A DNA stretch of 64,000 bases from Hydrangea macrophylla. Taxonomy: Eukaryota > Streptophyta > Magnoliopsida > Cornales > Hydrangeaceae. Positions within the stretch are counted from its first letter, which is position 1. Each line of letters starts with the position of its first letter. Positions 48,459 to 58,415 of the stretch are shown one piece after another. The notes beneath the pieces were generated by a model, which had not been told where the DNA came from, did no database searches, and saw only the letters and a list, made by a program, of their open reading frames with translations. A program made the translations under genes and the position numbers. The stretch is taken from assembly GCA_033977485.1 (NCBI GenBank), contig CM066988.1:140189359-140253358 (forward strand), read 5' to 3'.

Positions 48459-50585
48459 CATCAAGAATACCACAAAACTATGTTGATTCCCAATTTGTAA
48501 AACCATTGAAGGGGGATACTTGATTTTTCAGTTGGAAGTGTACTTGATTTATGTTATATTCTGTACGTGTTAATTTCTGTGTTTTATAAAGTTTTTTGCT
48601 AAAAAAGAAAAGTTTAAGACAAAATATGCCATAATCAGGTAAAATTCTAAAATAGCATAAAAAAGAGAAGAAAGGTCTGTTTGACACTTCTAGTATGGAC
48701 CTTAATAGATATCTTTTCATGTTTAGACTGAATTATGGTAAATGGATGATCCAATATCTCAGGGTGGAAAACATGATAACTGACATGCTTGCTTTAGTGC
48801 CTTAACCCATTTTGCATGATAGCCTTTTCTTATTAAAGTTTAATACTGTTGGTAGGCTTTTATTGAGGGTTTCAAAAATTTTTTTTTGTTGAAATTATTA
48901 AATGTTGTATTTATGTCATCATCTTTTGTATGAATCTAGTGGGTTTACCTAATGGGAAATGTTTTTTTTCTCAGCAGGCTGAGTGTGGTGATGGACAATT
49001 TCAAGATGGGCCTAGATTGTTTCTTTGCAGTATGGTTTGTAGTTGGTAATGTATGGATCTTTGGAGGGCATTCGTCTTCTTCAGATGCTCCCAATTTGTA
49101 CAGGTTTGAGTTGATGAACTGCACAAACAATTTCCCTTTCACTTCTGCCGGGTTAGAACAACTAATTACTCTCTAAATTTTTTTGCAGGTTGTGTATAGT
49201 GTTTCTTACCTTTAGCTGTATCGGATATGCTATGCCCTTCATTTTGTGTGCAATGATATGCTGCTGCTTGCCTTGTATTATATCTATCCTTGGTATCCGT
49301 GATGATATGCATGGAATGCGAGGAGCCACTGAAGAAACTATCAATGCTCTGCCGACTCACAAATTCAAATCAGAGAAAGCTGGAGGTGGCAGTGGTAGTA
49401 GCAGAGACAGCAATTCAGCAGTTGATGAAGGTGGGATTGTAGCAGCCGGAACAGAAAAGGAACGTGCCATCTCAGGGGAAGATGCTGTAAGTACTGGAAT
49501 TGGGCTTCACACGCATAGACGCACAGACTAAGGCCCCGTTTGGGAACTGCATTGGAGGGCCAATCTCGGTTTGCAAACCGTTTGGTAGGGCCACAATTTG
49601 CAGCGTGATTCACAGAATTTGCTGGGCAATCACTGAAAATCTTTGATTGCTAGAAGTAGCTTGGCAATCAGAGATTCTCAGGGATTGCGGCCGGGGTTCC
49701 CACACGGGTCCTAAGTAGTATTTGATAGTTCGATATTGTTCCAGTAAATAGCAATTCTCATTTGATCAATTTCTCTGATTTTTTTTTTTTAAAGTAGGAA
49801 AGATACTATTTTGTGTAGTATTAAATCACACCTAAGAGTTTATACATTTGGACTGCATCTTTGGCCCTATTTCTACTAAGCTGGATTCTTCCCGCATCTT
49901 TTCCTGCTAGTAGGGAATAGATTACCCTTCAAAGGGATGGCCATATTCTACAAAGCTGGACTGTTAAGTTCAATACCCTACTGTGGGGCAGAGCAGGAAG
50001 GGTTAGGGCTTGTTTGGGCGTTCTTGCATATAATAATTTCATTCGTACTTTTACATGACATCTTAACAAAAACGATGATCTTGAAATCCCATTTGGGATT
50101 TAGAAATGATTCTTAAGAGTCATAAATATTGATTTTCCAAAAAAAAAAAAACGTGGAAATGATCATAAGAATAAATATGATATGATGAAATGTTCTATTT
50201 GTCGGAATGAATTCATTTCCAATGCTGGATTTTACTTTAAATAAACTATGAATGTGGCTACTCAAACTAACCAAATGTGCTATTGTGGTTTAGTTCCTCG
50301 GTCAGGCCATATTTTCCCTTTATTAAGCCAGATTGTTATTATTTCAGTCTCTATTGTTTTGGTTTGACCCGCAGTGTTACAAAATTTGTGCAGGTATGTT
50401 GCATTTGCTTGGCAAGATACGCGGATAATGATGATTTAAGGGAGCTTCCGTGCTCTCATTTCTTCCATACGGAATGTGTAGATAAATGGCTGAAGATAAA
50501 TGCCTCATGTCCTCTTTGCAAATTCGAGATTGGTGACGGTAATGATAATTTATCGCCTACAGCAGAGTCCGGCCAGCAAGTGTGA
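46961..50585 (+). CDS. RING-H2 membrane E3 ubiquitin-protein ligase (At1g12760/At1g63170-like), 431 aa
   Basis: Coding exons are 46961-47640, 48978-49103, 49189-49486 and 50394-50585. All introns are GT-AG and the joins keep frame (1296 nt). The N-terminus is acidic and Ser-rich. Four hydrophobic segments (about residues 108-133, 143-163, 238-257 and 272-303) suggest a multipass membrane protein. A canonical RING-H2 finger closes the protein, with C370, C373, C388, H390, H393, C396, C407 and C410 (spacing C-x2-C-x14-C-x-H-x2-H-x2-C-x10-C-x2-C) and W400 in the E2-contact position. It would transfer ubiquitin from an E2 to substrates at a membrane; substrates are unknown. The acceptor at 46950-46951 just before the ATG suggests an intron in the 5' UTR, with the first exon near 45700-45850. 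Length agrees with Arabidopsis relatives of about 380-410 aa. Confidence 0.93.
47870..48770 (+). repeat. Threefold repeat with (TC)n tracts in intron 1 of the RING gene
   Basis: Three diverged copies of a unit of about 300 bp lie at roughly 47870-48180, 48190-48540 and 48555-48760. Each contains AAGACAAAATATGCC and GAATTATGGTAAATGGATGA. Copies 1 and 2 end in TC microsatellites (48072-48105, 48379-48454), while copy 3 has lost its tract. It lies entirely within the intron. Confidence 0.85.
49532..49711. mobile_element. Tourist-like MITE in intron 3 of the RING gene, 180 bp
   Basis: Ends GGCCCCGTTTGGGAAC and GTTCCCACACGGGTCC form imperfect terminal inverted repeats, flanked by TAA on both sides (49529-49531, 49712-49714). 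This fits PIF/Harbinger. The splice sites of the intron (49487-50393) are untouched. Confidence 0.7.
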
Positions 50586-51097
50586 AGTGCCTTGACGATA
50601 TGAAATTACAAAATCATTACTCTTATGGCGACTGGACTGTTCACTGATTCTTGCCCTGTTTTTTGTTTGGCAACCTAATGGGCGTTGTACAGCCGAGGCA
50701 AAAATTAGAAATTAACAGTCTTGTATGGTGAATACAATTTTCAATACAATTATATCAACCATGTTTCAAGAGTGAAGGCTGTAAATATGTGTACATTGAA
50801 TATTGTTCTGTTGAATGATAGGGATTCAATGGTGGTCCATTTGGCATCGAGTAATATCTGTAGTTAATTCTTTTTCATTACCTCAATGATTCTAGAGAGC
50901 TTAGGACAACACACTATTATTTCATGGTTGTGTTGAGTCATGGATCTGGAATGTCGATAAGGGAGCTTTTGGACGCCCACAAAATTCCAAATTAGGTTAT
51001 TTAGAAGAGCCCCTTATCATTATGTATTAAGCCTATTAGCATTTGCTATAGATGGATTGAATTAGACCTCCATTTCACAGAGAGGACCTATTTATTG

Positions 51098-51143
<46 letters not shown>

Positions 51144-51466
51144 CCATAGGTAGGGACTTATTATCTGATGCATATATGCAAAGGTAAAACTTTTCCATAG
51201 CATAGGCTTGACTGCCCACCTTCTCTGCCAAATTCACATGAACTACTTAGAAAGTAAAAACAAATTACTTCAATTCATTGAATTTTTTTTCATCAATCAC
51301 AAAGAGAACCCATCAGAAGACAGACCTCTTCATCTTATTCACTGTTATTGCGAAAATCAAAAGGAACCAAGCTAGCAAAAACCAGAATTAACTACCAACA
51401 TTCCAAACAAATTAAACCTCTCTCTCTCTCTCTCGCAAACCATCTAAAGATCAACTTATTGGCAGC
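50586..51466. other. 3' UTRs and spacer between convergent RING and lipid-transfer genes
   Basis: The RING 3' UTR probably ends near 50730-50830, though there is no exact AATAAA. A GA microsatellite lies at 51101-51140. On the minus strand AATAAA occurs near 51089, a possible poly(A) signal for the lipid-transfer gene. A TC tract (51419-51434) lies just past that gene's stop. No other gene. Confidence 0.6.
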
Positions 51467-52641
51467 TTAGATAAACATCGATGCAATGGATGCGAACCCC
51501 ATCACTGTCAACATACTTCTGCCCAACTTCCCTCCATCATTGCTTGTTGGGGTTACCTTTGAGTCCGAACCTGAACCAGACCCCGAAGAAGTAGATGAAG
51601 ATGACGATTTTCCAGATGAAGTAGATGTAGAAGCTGGTGACGAGTCTGTAGCTGAGCTTGTGCTTGAACCTCCATTTTCTTCTTTAAAGATCTTGGCGTC
51701 CGGAGAGTCTGGTGCCAGCTTCAGTAAAGCTGTAAAAAAAACATCAACCCATTTCAGTAAATACTTACAAGGTTTAATAGATACATACAAGTGTGTGTGC
51801 ATGTTGAAGAACTGCAAACTCAGTGCACAGGCCTTCCGCCATTAATGTAGTACTGGAGAGTGTTAAGATGTATGCAGCCTTAATAGATATGTGTATATTA
51901 TTAAATACATGTACGATTTTGATGTTCATCTAGTAGAGGCAGAAGTCCATAAACTGTTTGGCAAACTCAATTCCTGCCATTCAATTCCCTCCGCAACCCA
52001 ACAAAAAAAAAAAAGAAGAAGAAGAAGAAGAAGAAGATGGCTTAATTGCGGAAAACTGTGACTGCCTAGAAGCTATCATGGACAGTTTATGGCCAATTGC
52101 AGATTTCTATGATTAAATCATAGATTTTGTTGCCAAACATGCCCAATATGATGATATCAGTTGAGAAATGTCATTTGTTTTGTTTGTGGCTGACAATGTG
52201 AAATTACATTGTCATTTTCTATTTTAGTCATTTCAATTTAGTAGAAAAAGAACCTAAGTAAAAAATTTTGGGTTAATGGGTTGGGGGGTATTATGAGTTG
52301 AAAGAATTACAGGGGCAATCAGAGACTTTGGCATCAATGTTGCAAGCAGATGGCATTTGAAGGGCAAGAGTAGTGTTGACAGGGAGGCCCATTGAAGGGT
52401 CACTGCTCTCTCTGATTAGAACACACAAACACTTTGGCTTGGCGCTTCTCACTTTCTCAGTGTCTTCACAGCACTGCTTTGTGGGCTTCTTTGCTGTGCC
52501 ACTCACATATGGAATGCAAGACGCGAGGTTCGCGAGCTGGTCTGCACAATCCTTCTCATCTTCCTCCGTTGTTGCCGCTGCCACGGCCACCAATGCCATT
52601 GCTATTATGCACAACATAGCTTGCTTCTTTGTCCTCTCCAT
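51467..52641 (-). CDS. GPI-anchored non-specific lipid-transfer protein (LTPG-like), 197 aa
   Basis: Two exons, 52641-52311 and 51729-51467, are joined by a GT-AG intron (51730-52310) and give 594 nt in frame. Residues 1-24 are a signal peptide (MLCIIAMALVAVAAA core). The eight-cysteine motif is complete: C32, C42, C57-C58, C71-x-C73, C100 and C109, which form four disulphides around a lipid-binding cavity. A Ser/Thr/Gly-rich linker (about 130-170) suits heavy O-glycosylation. The C-terminus SMLTVMGFASIASMFI is a hydrophobic GPI-attachment signal. Such proteins sit on the outer face of the plasma membrane and help export cuticular or suberin lipids. The sequence KLAPDSPDAKIF after C109 fits LTPG proteins such as At1g55260. 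The intron contains an AAG microsatellite (52013-52036). Confidence 0.93.
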
Positions 52642-52691
52642 TTCACCTCCCTTTTTTTTTTTAAAAAAAAAAATATGTTTTTCGTTTCTCT

Positions 52692-52718
52692 GTCTATATA
52701 TCTATATATGTTATTCCT
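52692..52718 (-). promoter_or_regulatory. Possible TATA box of the lipid-transfer gene
   Basis: On the minus strand CATATATAGATATATAGAC lies about 55-75 bp upstream of the ATG at 52641. The position would allow a short 5' UTR. Other TATA-like sites cannot be excluded. Confidence 0.45.
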
Positions 52719-52741
52719 TCTACTTCCTTTGTTATTGGTAG

Positions 52742-53577
52742 TTGATTGTATGGGTATTTATACAAGATTCAGGTAAGTTAGGTATGTAATTTCATTTTGT
52801 ATCATAAGATAAGAGCTATTGATATCACTCTCATTTATCAGATAGTATTCAATGCAATGACATCATCTGTAGTAACACACTGCTTCTAACACACGTAGAG
52901 ACATGGTAATTGTGTTGATATGTTTTCCATATGAAACTGTGATAGACCTGTGTGAGTATATACATAAAAAGAAGATTTTATTAGATTGTGATACCATGCC
53001 GCTAGAATAATTGTTGCTCTGTATTTATGTTGGAGTGTGATAGGGATAACATGGGTACTTTTTTTTAGGCGTTTTGTTAACATGTGCGTATATGTTAATG
53101 TTCCAAAAGTGGAAATAAATAAGGAAGTCAAACATTAAACCCCACACTGTACCTCTTATTTATTTCACATTTTAGAACCTTACCATATGCTTTAAGGGTA
53201 ACAAAACCCTTTTTTTGAGTCAACTAGCATCTGTAGTGGTTCAACCCACTAAAATCACATTTTAGTTGCCACGTGTAAAAATTAAGAGCAAGCATTTGGC
53301 AAGCGGTTTTGGGAAGAAGTTTTGTCCAGGTAGTGGATGGGCTAACTAGTATAATTTTTGTTCGTTTTGCTTTTAGAATTTGTGAGTACTAGTTTTTACT
53401 CTTGGGATCTGGACTTGCTAACTCGCTAGCTACAAATACAAAGGCTCTAAAATCTAACGTGTGGACCTCGCTATTAACGGCTACACTAACATCTCCATTG
53501 TAACTACATTTCTACCCATTTCTTAATATTTTGACACAAGCATTGTACTTTACCTTGTCAACTACAGAAAAAGGAAA
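52742..53577. other. Intergenic DNA upstream of the lipid-transfer gene
   Basis: It contains the promoter side of the lipid-transfer gene. No ORF with recognisable features and no clear repeat was seen. Confidence 0.5.
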
Positions 53578-53698
53578 GGGAACTACTATTCGCACTCCTT
53601 GAATTACTAAATGCATTCCATGTGCATGGTGCCGCATGCTCTGGGAGTGGTACCATGGAGCGCATTTAATAACTTTTGGAGTGCAAATAACATTTCCC
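53578..53698. mobile_element. Small MITE, 121 bp, family shared with 56740-56862
   Basis: Ends GGGAACTACTATTCGCACTCC and its imperfect complement at the right, flanked by the perfect 9-bp duplication AAAAGGAAA (53569-53577 and 53699-53707). Nine-bp TSDs suggest a Mutator-like origin. There is no coding capacity. Confidence 0.75.
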
Positions 53699-54103
53699 AA
53701 AAGGAAACAATAGGACAAAACCTTTTTTTTATTTTTTCGACAAAACTTGTGTATATATAGCATAAATTTTGCATGTGATTGATTCGTGTAGTATCTATAC
53801 AGAACAACACTTGCACAGATGGACCAATTATATCTTAGAAAATGCAATGATGTGGTGTTCGAAAAAATAAAATGTGTCAACCAAGTTTCTAGGAGTTGAG
53901 TCCCTCCTCGACGTTGAATATAACTCAGCCATAAGCAATCTTAGTCTTTTGCTAGCTCTACCAAATAGTGTAATCTATGAATATTGAGACCGTTTGTTAG
54001 CACTCAATATTTTCTAACAATCAAAAGGACTAGACTTCAGTACAAGTACATTTTCAAAGAAACTGTCTGTGTTGTGGCTCTCGTAGCACAATCTTCAAAA
54101 ACT

Positions 54104-54145
<42 letters not shown>

Positions 54146-54672
54146 GTTTAAAAAAAAAAAAAGAAAGAAAAAGAAAAAACAGTTTTTAAAAAACTGTGCT
54201 GCACAATACCAAGGAACTGTACCTAAGTTGTTTCCCAATTGAAAAGGGCTAGAATTAATTAAGCTAGTTGAAATATGGAGTAATTAAAACCAGAAAGATC
54301 AAATTTAGACCAACCAAGGGCATAGAGGTCGGTCGAGTCAACTCAGAATCGCATTTTGTTTGGGAAGGAATTGCATTCAATGTAAATATGAAGAAGGATA
54401 TAGCTTCATTTATGGCATTTTGCTTTGAGAAATGTAACTTGCATTTTCCAAGAGAAAAAGTAAATAAATTCATTCATTGGCCTTTCGTTTCCCAAGAAAA
54501 TCTCCTCATTATTTCTCAGGTCTCTTTGCCATTACTACACCTTATCATGAATCCTTTACTCTTTCTTGCATGAATGTTTATAGAAATTCAATCTTTCTCT
54601 ACTCTTGTATGGGCCTTCATTAAAAGCTGCAGATTGATACACTCTAATTCTTTTTGGACTATATGGAATATA
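53699..54672. other. Intergenic DNA with long T and A tracts
   Basis: A T run of about 37 bp (54106-54142) and a following A-rich run lie between copies of AAAAACTG/CAGTTT, giving a hairpin-prone region (54090-54205). No gene recognised. Confidence 0.55.
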
Positions 54673-54679
54673 CAGTCAG

Positions 54680-54850
54680 GCTCTAAAGAGAGCGACCTCT
54701 CTTTATTAAAGAGAGGACCTCTGTTTTGACCGTAGGATCATGTTTTCATTAATGGCAGTTTTGTCATTTCACAGTTTTTAAACACAATCCAACGGCCAAA
54801 ACATAGGTCCTCTCTTTAATAAAGAGAGGTGGCCCTCTTTAGAGAATCTT
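54680..54850. mobile_element. MITE with about 55-bp terminal inverted repeats
   Basis: CTCTAAAGAGAGCGACCTCT on the left pairs with the complement of the right end (CCTCTTTAGAGA). The arms include TTTATTAAAGAGAGGACCT and extend to about 55 bp with a few mismatches, around a centre of about 60 bp. The TSD is unclear. A TA microsatellite follows at 54859-54889. Confidence 0.7.
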
Positions 54851-54855
54851 TGATG

Positions 54856-54891
<36 letters not shown>

Positions 54892-55043
54892 AACAAGACT
54901 TCATTCTTTTTCCTTGTTGTAAGAGATGATTAGTCCACGCGTACAAGTAATGCCTATGTGAAGTGAATGCGAACAATGTTCTTGAACAACACCCCATGTA
55001 CTCGTTGAAAATTACATTAGTGCTCTCTTTCTTTCTTTTTTGG

Positions 55044-55430
55044 GTTTACACCCATGTGATTTAAAAGTAGACACCCTTGTGGTTTCGGACTAAAGTGAAA
55101 TTGTTAAGATGTCCCTCAAAACTGATAAAAACTCTGAAATTGGTCAAACATATTAACACTTAGCCCCCTTTGTGATGTTAATTTTTGGGGTTAATCTTTT
55201 ATGTGGAGATAATGCTGTCATTTATGTGGGGCTAATTTTTAACACTTAATTCCTATGTGGGCTAATTTTGGGGTTAACTACCTATGTACAGTTAATTTTC
55301 TATATGAGGCTAATTTTAACACTAAATCTCCATATAGGGCTATTTTGAGAGAAATCTTAGTAATTTCACTTTAGTCCAAAACCACAAGAGGGTTAAGTGT
55401 CCACTTTTGAACCATATGGAGTAAAGTGAA
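55044..55430. mobile_element. MITE-like element with about 60-bp inverted ends
   Basis: The left part (AAAAGTAGACACCCTTGTGG, GGACTAAAGTGAAATT) is repeated inverted on the right (AATTTCACTTTAGTCC, CCACAAGAGGG, GTGTCCACTTTT). The middle contains degenerate copies of TATGTGGGGCTAATTTT. No ORF. It could be a MULE-type or other DNA element; the TSD is not resolved. Confidence 0.6.
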
Positions 55431-55559
55431 AATAGGACTAATCACAAGGGGGTAAAATGTAATTAATCCAAAATAAAAATAAAAGATAAAGGGGGACACT
55501 TAGGGAATCTCAACGGCCTGTGATGCATTATATTTGGCTCACTGTTTGTTTGTTTGTTT

Positions 55560-55681
55560 GTCTTCTTTTTTTTTTTTTTTTTTGTTTTGAAGAGAGGATA
55601 AATCCCTCCACTTGTCTATCGTGACCCAAATTTTACCGTCTTTCTTAGACGGAGTTATCGACAGTGGCGCAGGAATCATGG

Positions 55682-55712
<31 letters not shown>

Positions 55713-56035
55713 GTCACATGGGGCTTCGGGGGCAGCGCTCCTGAGGCAATTTTTTTTGAATCTATTGTAATTAGGCCAATATACTACATATAATATGGTT
55801 TTTTTTTTTAATTTGTGGGAGAATGAAGCATAATTGAGCCAACATATTACATATAAAATCCTTTTATTTTTTTTTAGCCTAACTAATATTTTTTGGGTGG
55901 CTATATAATAAGTTTACTTTTTTGGGAAGCCGAAGCTTAATAAAATTTAAAATTTTCCTAAATATGTGTAAAAGTATAATTTTTCAAAAGCTAGGGGGGG
56001 CAAGGGGTTACCACAACGCGCGCCCCCCACCAAAT
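55560..56035. other. Intergenic DNA with homopolymer tracts
   Basis: It contains a 29-base G run (55685-55713) and several T runs. No gene recognised. Confidence 0.7.
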
Positions 56036-56285
56036 GGTTACCGCCACTCTTTTATCGAAGTTGGACGGAGGGCAAACCCCGGGTATGTGCACCGACCCCA
56101 CAATACACGCACTAGGTAAGTCAAGGAGGTAAGTGAATGGTAGAATTCAAATCTATCCCGAACATTAGACACAAATCGTCCAACCACTTGAGATTTGCCC
56201 CGTCCAACTCGCTTACTTGGGTCCTTGGAGATTTTGAACCCCTCACCTTCTTTACTTAGGGATGCCAGAAGCGTCAATCCATTCT
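56036..56285 (-). repeat. SINE-like dispersed repeat, copy 1
   Basis: It is a diverged relative of 56475-56700, sharing GGRMAACCCCG, ATGTGCACC, GTCARGGAGG and a block with TTTGAACCC. On the minus strand GGTTCAAAATC (about 56230-56240) resembles a Pol III B box. A tRNA-derived SINE is plausible but not proven. Confidence 0.4.
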
Positions 56286-56474
56286 CTATGTTTAGAGTCT
56301 AGGCAATCAGTGATAGGCCAGTGGGGTATATTCATCTCCCGACCTAATTTAAGGTCATTTTAGGCAATTGAAAGTAGTTTGATTAGTCATTTTTCAAGTT
56401 TATATCATGTATATTTTTATTTGATGCAGCACTTTTTCTTGTTTCTTTTTCCTTTGCAACTTCAGGATTAATAC

Positions 56475-56700
56475 CTATTATGGTTTAATCGGAGTAGGAT
56501 GGAGAGACAAACCCCGTGCATATGCACCAACCCCATACCACATACAAGATACGTCAGGGAGGCAAATAGGCAGTAGGATCCGAACTCATACTAAATTCTG
56601 AAAGTGGTTCCTCCAGCTATTTGAGCCACCCTTTCAACCTACTTACATCAACTCATGGGAGTTTGAACCCTTGACCTCCTTTAAGAAGGCCGAGCTCGGG
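56475..56700 (-). repeat. SINE-like dispersed repeat, copy 2
   Basis: Same family as copy 1. The minus strand carries GGTTCAAACTC (about 56660-56670), close to the B-box consensus GGTTCGANNCC. The ends are not sharply defined. Confidence 0.4.
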
Positions 56701-56739
56701 TAATACTGAAATTTAAATTTTAAAAAAGATAATACTAAA

Positions 56740-56862
56740 GGGAATTGTTATTCCCACTCCAAAATTGAACTAATGCACTCTATAGTGTTACTGATACACC
56801 ACGCAATCAATGCATTCCATGGAGTGCATTGGTTTATCTATGGAGTACGAATAGCTATTCCC
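56740..56862. mobile_element. Small MITE, 123 bp, same family as 53578-53698
   Basis: Ends GGGAATTGTTATTCCCACTCC and GGAGTACGAATAGCTATTCCC are flanked by the perfect 8-bp duplication ATACTAAA (56732-56739 and 56863-56870). The centre contains the palindrome-rich ATGCATTCCATGGAGTGCAT. It is non-coding. Confidence 0.75.
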
Positions 56863-56998
56863 ATACTAAAAAGGGGAAATAAACTTTCGTAAATAATTGA
56901 AATTCTAAAACAAACTCGTTAAATTGAAACAGAGAAAGTTTTTCTCGAACATTTTCATGTTTGGTAAGGCTCATGATCGAGGTTCATACTGTTTGGTA

Positions 56999-57220
56999 TA
57001 GGGGTGTACAAAAACAAAAACAAAAACAAAAAAAGGGACCCCGAAACCGACAGATCAAACCAAGGGTATTCGGTCGGTTTTCAAACTTATAGTCCAAGAA
57101 GAAAACCAAACCGACAGACCGAAACACCCCAAAACCCGACCGAACTGAGTCTATTGGTCAGTTTTTTATGTGAGAAAACAGAGAAAAACTGACACGAAAA
57201 TCAACCGTGAACAGCCCTAA
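56999..57220. mobile_element. Small hAT-like MITE, about 222 bp
   Basis: It starts TAGGGGTGTAC and ends GAACAGCCCTAA. Flanks GTTTGGTA and GTTCCGTA agree at 6 of 8. Internal CGGTCGG and CCGACAGA motifs recall the subterminal repeats of the hAT-like elements at 28796 and 32621. An (AAAAAC)n run lies at the left end. Confidence 0.55.
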
Positions 57221-58415
57221 GTTCCGTATTTTCAAACAAGCTTTTTGTCAGACCAGCGTATCTAACAACCTTTTGCTGTTTTCTGTTTACAAGGACCTAC
57301 TTTTGGCCTTGACGTCATAAATTGTTTATGCTGTAAGTTATAGTTATTTTCTTCTCTCTTTCTCTGCATCATCATTGATTGTTCATAAAAACTGTTTTCA
57401 GAAATTCTTGTGAGGATGTTAGGGTGTTTCTAGTTTCGCCGGCAAATATTGGATAATGGCAGAAAATATTTCCCAAATCTTGAAAAAAATGCATTTCAGG
57501 AACTCAATCTGTGAACTCAAAGTTTTTCTTCTGGGACCATTTTGGGGTGGTGTAAATTTGAGTAAAATGAAAAAAAGAAATAATAATAATAATAACTTGA
57601 TTGGCTGGGGAATATCAATTTCTATAATCAATTTGAGAAAAATTTCTATTGAACTTGGAATAAAGCTATGGTTCTCAAATTTTTATTCCAAAAGTGGCTC
57701 CCAATTAATGTGGTTGAGGAATAGCTTAAAATAACTTTCAATAAAAATCCAAATAGTCCCACTGCATTGAATATATCTCGAAATATTTGTGATAGAAATT
57801 CGGAAACCATAGCATTGGTCTTAAACTTGTAATGCAGTGGGTTCACAGAGCAGTAAATAAGTTAGCTCCTCTTATCCTTTGGGATAAATATCGTCTATAT
57901 TCTCAAATGAGACAGAGATTGAGACAAATGAAAATGAATTTGAATCCTTCCAATGTACTACTCAAAGACTACTCAGATCAACACAACATTATCCAGTTAG
58001 GGAAACAGGATTTAAAGGCCTACAGCAATTGTATTCTCACTATGCTACATTGAATTTAGGCATCCTACTTGGCTTGAAATGAAGCTTGTAAACCTTTGTT
58101 GCTGAACCCAAAAACAGCAGAGTAATCCTTAGTTCTTCAAAAGTGCCCTACTTAGATGCTTCCATATACATGTTTTGTAGAATAAAATATAGATGAGAGT
58201 AATTTGGAGGTTTTTACCAATGAGTTGCCAAATGAACAAATTAAGGAACTCACATTCAAGGAAGGCAATTTTCAAAATATCCACTTGATGGGAACATGAA
58301 GTTCTCAAAAATCCAACAATGAAATCATTTACATCATGAACAAATGACGCAAACACCTATATTGTTGTAAGAACAATGTTTCTACTTTCTAGTTGTTACT
58401 TGACATTGTATCAAA
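57221..58415. other. Intergenic DNA, 3' side of the DUF936 gene
   Basis: A weak MITE candidate lies at 57666-57813, with ends GCTATGGTTCTCAAATTTTT and the complement of AGAAATTCGGAAACCATAGC (15 of 20 matching). The open frame at 57832-58053 shows no known domain. The DUF936 3' UTR presumably falls just below 58416. Confidence 0.45.

Noticed and set aside
50005..50280. Second Harbinger-like MITE in intron 3 of the RING gene
   Set aside because: The left end resembles GGGCTTGTTTGGGCG, but the right end pairs poorly and no TSD was found.
51486..51845. 119-residue plus-strand frame
   Set aside because: It is antisense to the Ser-rich exon of the lipid-transfer gene and acidic only because of the complementary codons.
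52373..52741. 122-residue plus-strand frame
   Set aside because: It is antisense to exon 1 of the lipid-transfer gene, whose eight-cysteine motif and splice sites are clear.
57832..58053. 73-residue plus-strand frame between genes
   Set aside because: No recognisable domain or splice partners; probably chance.
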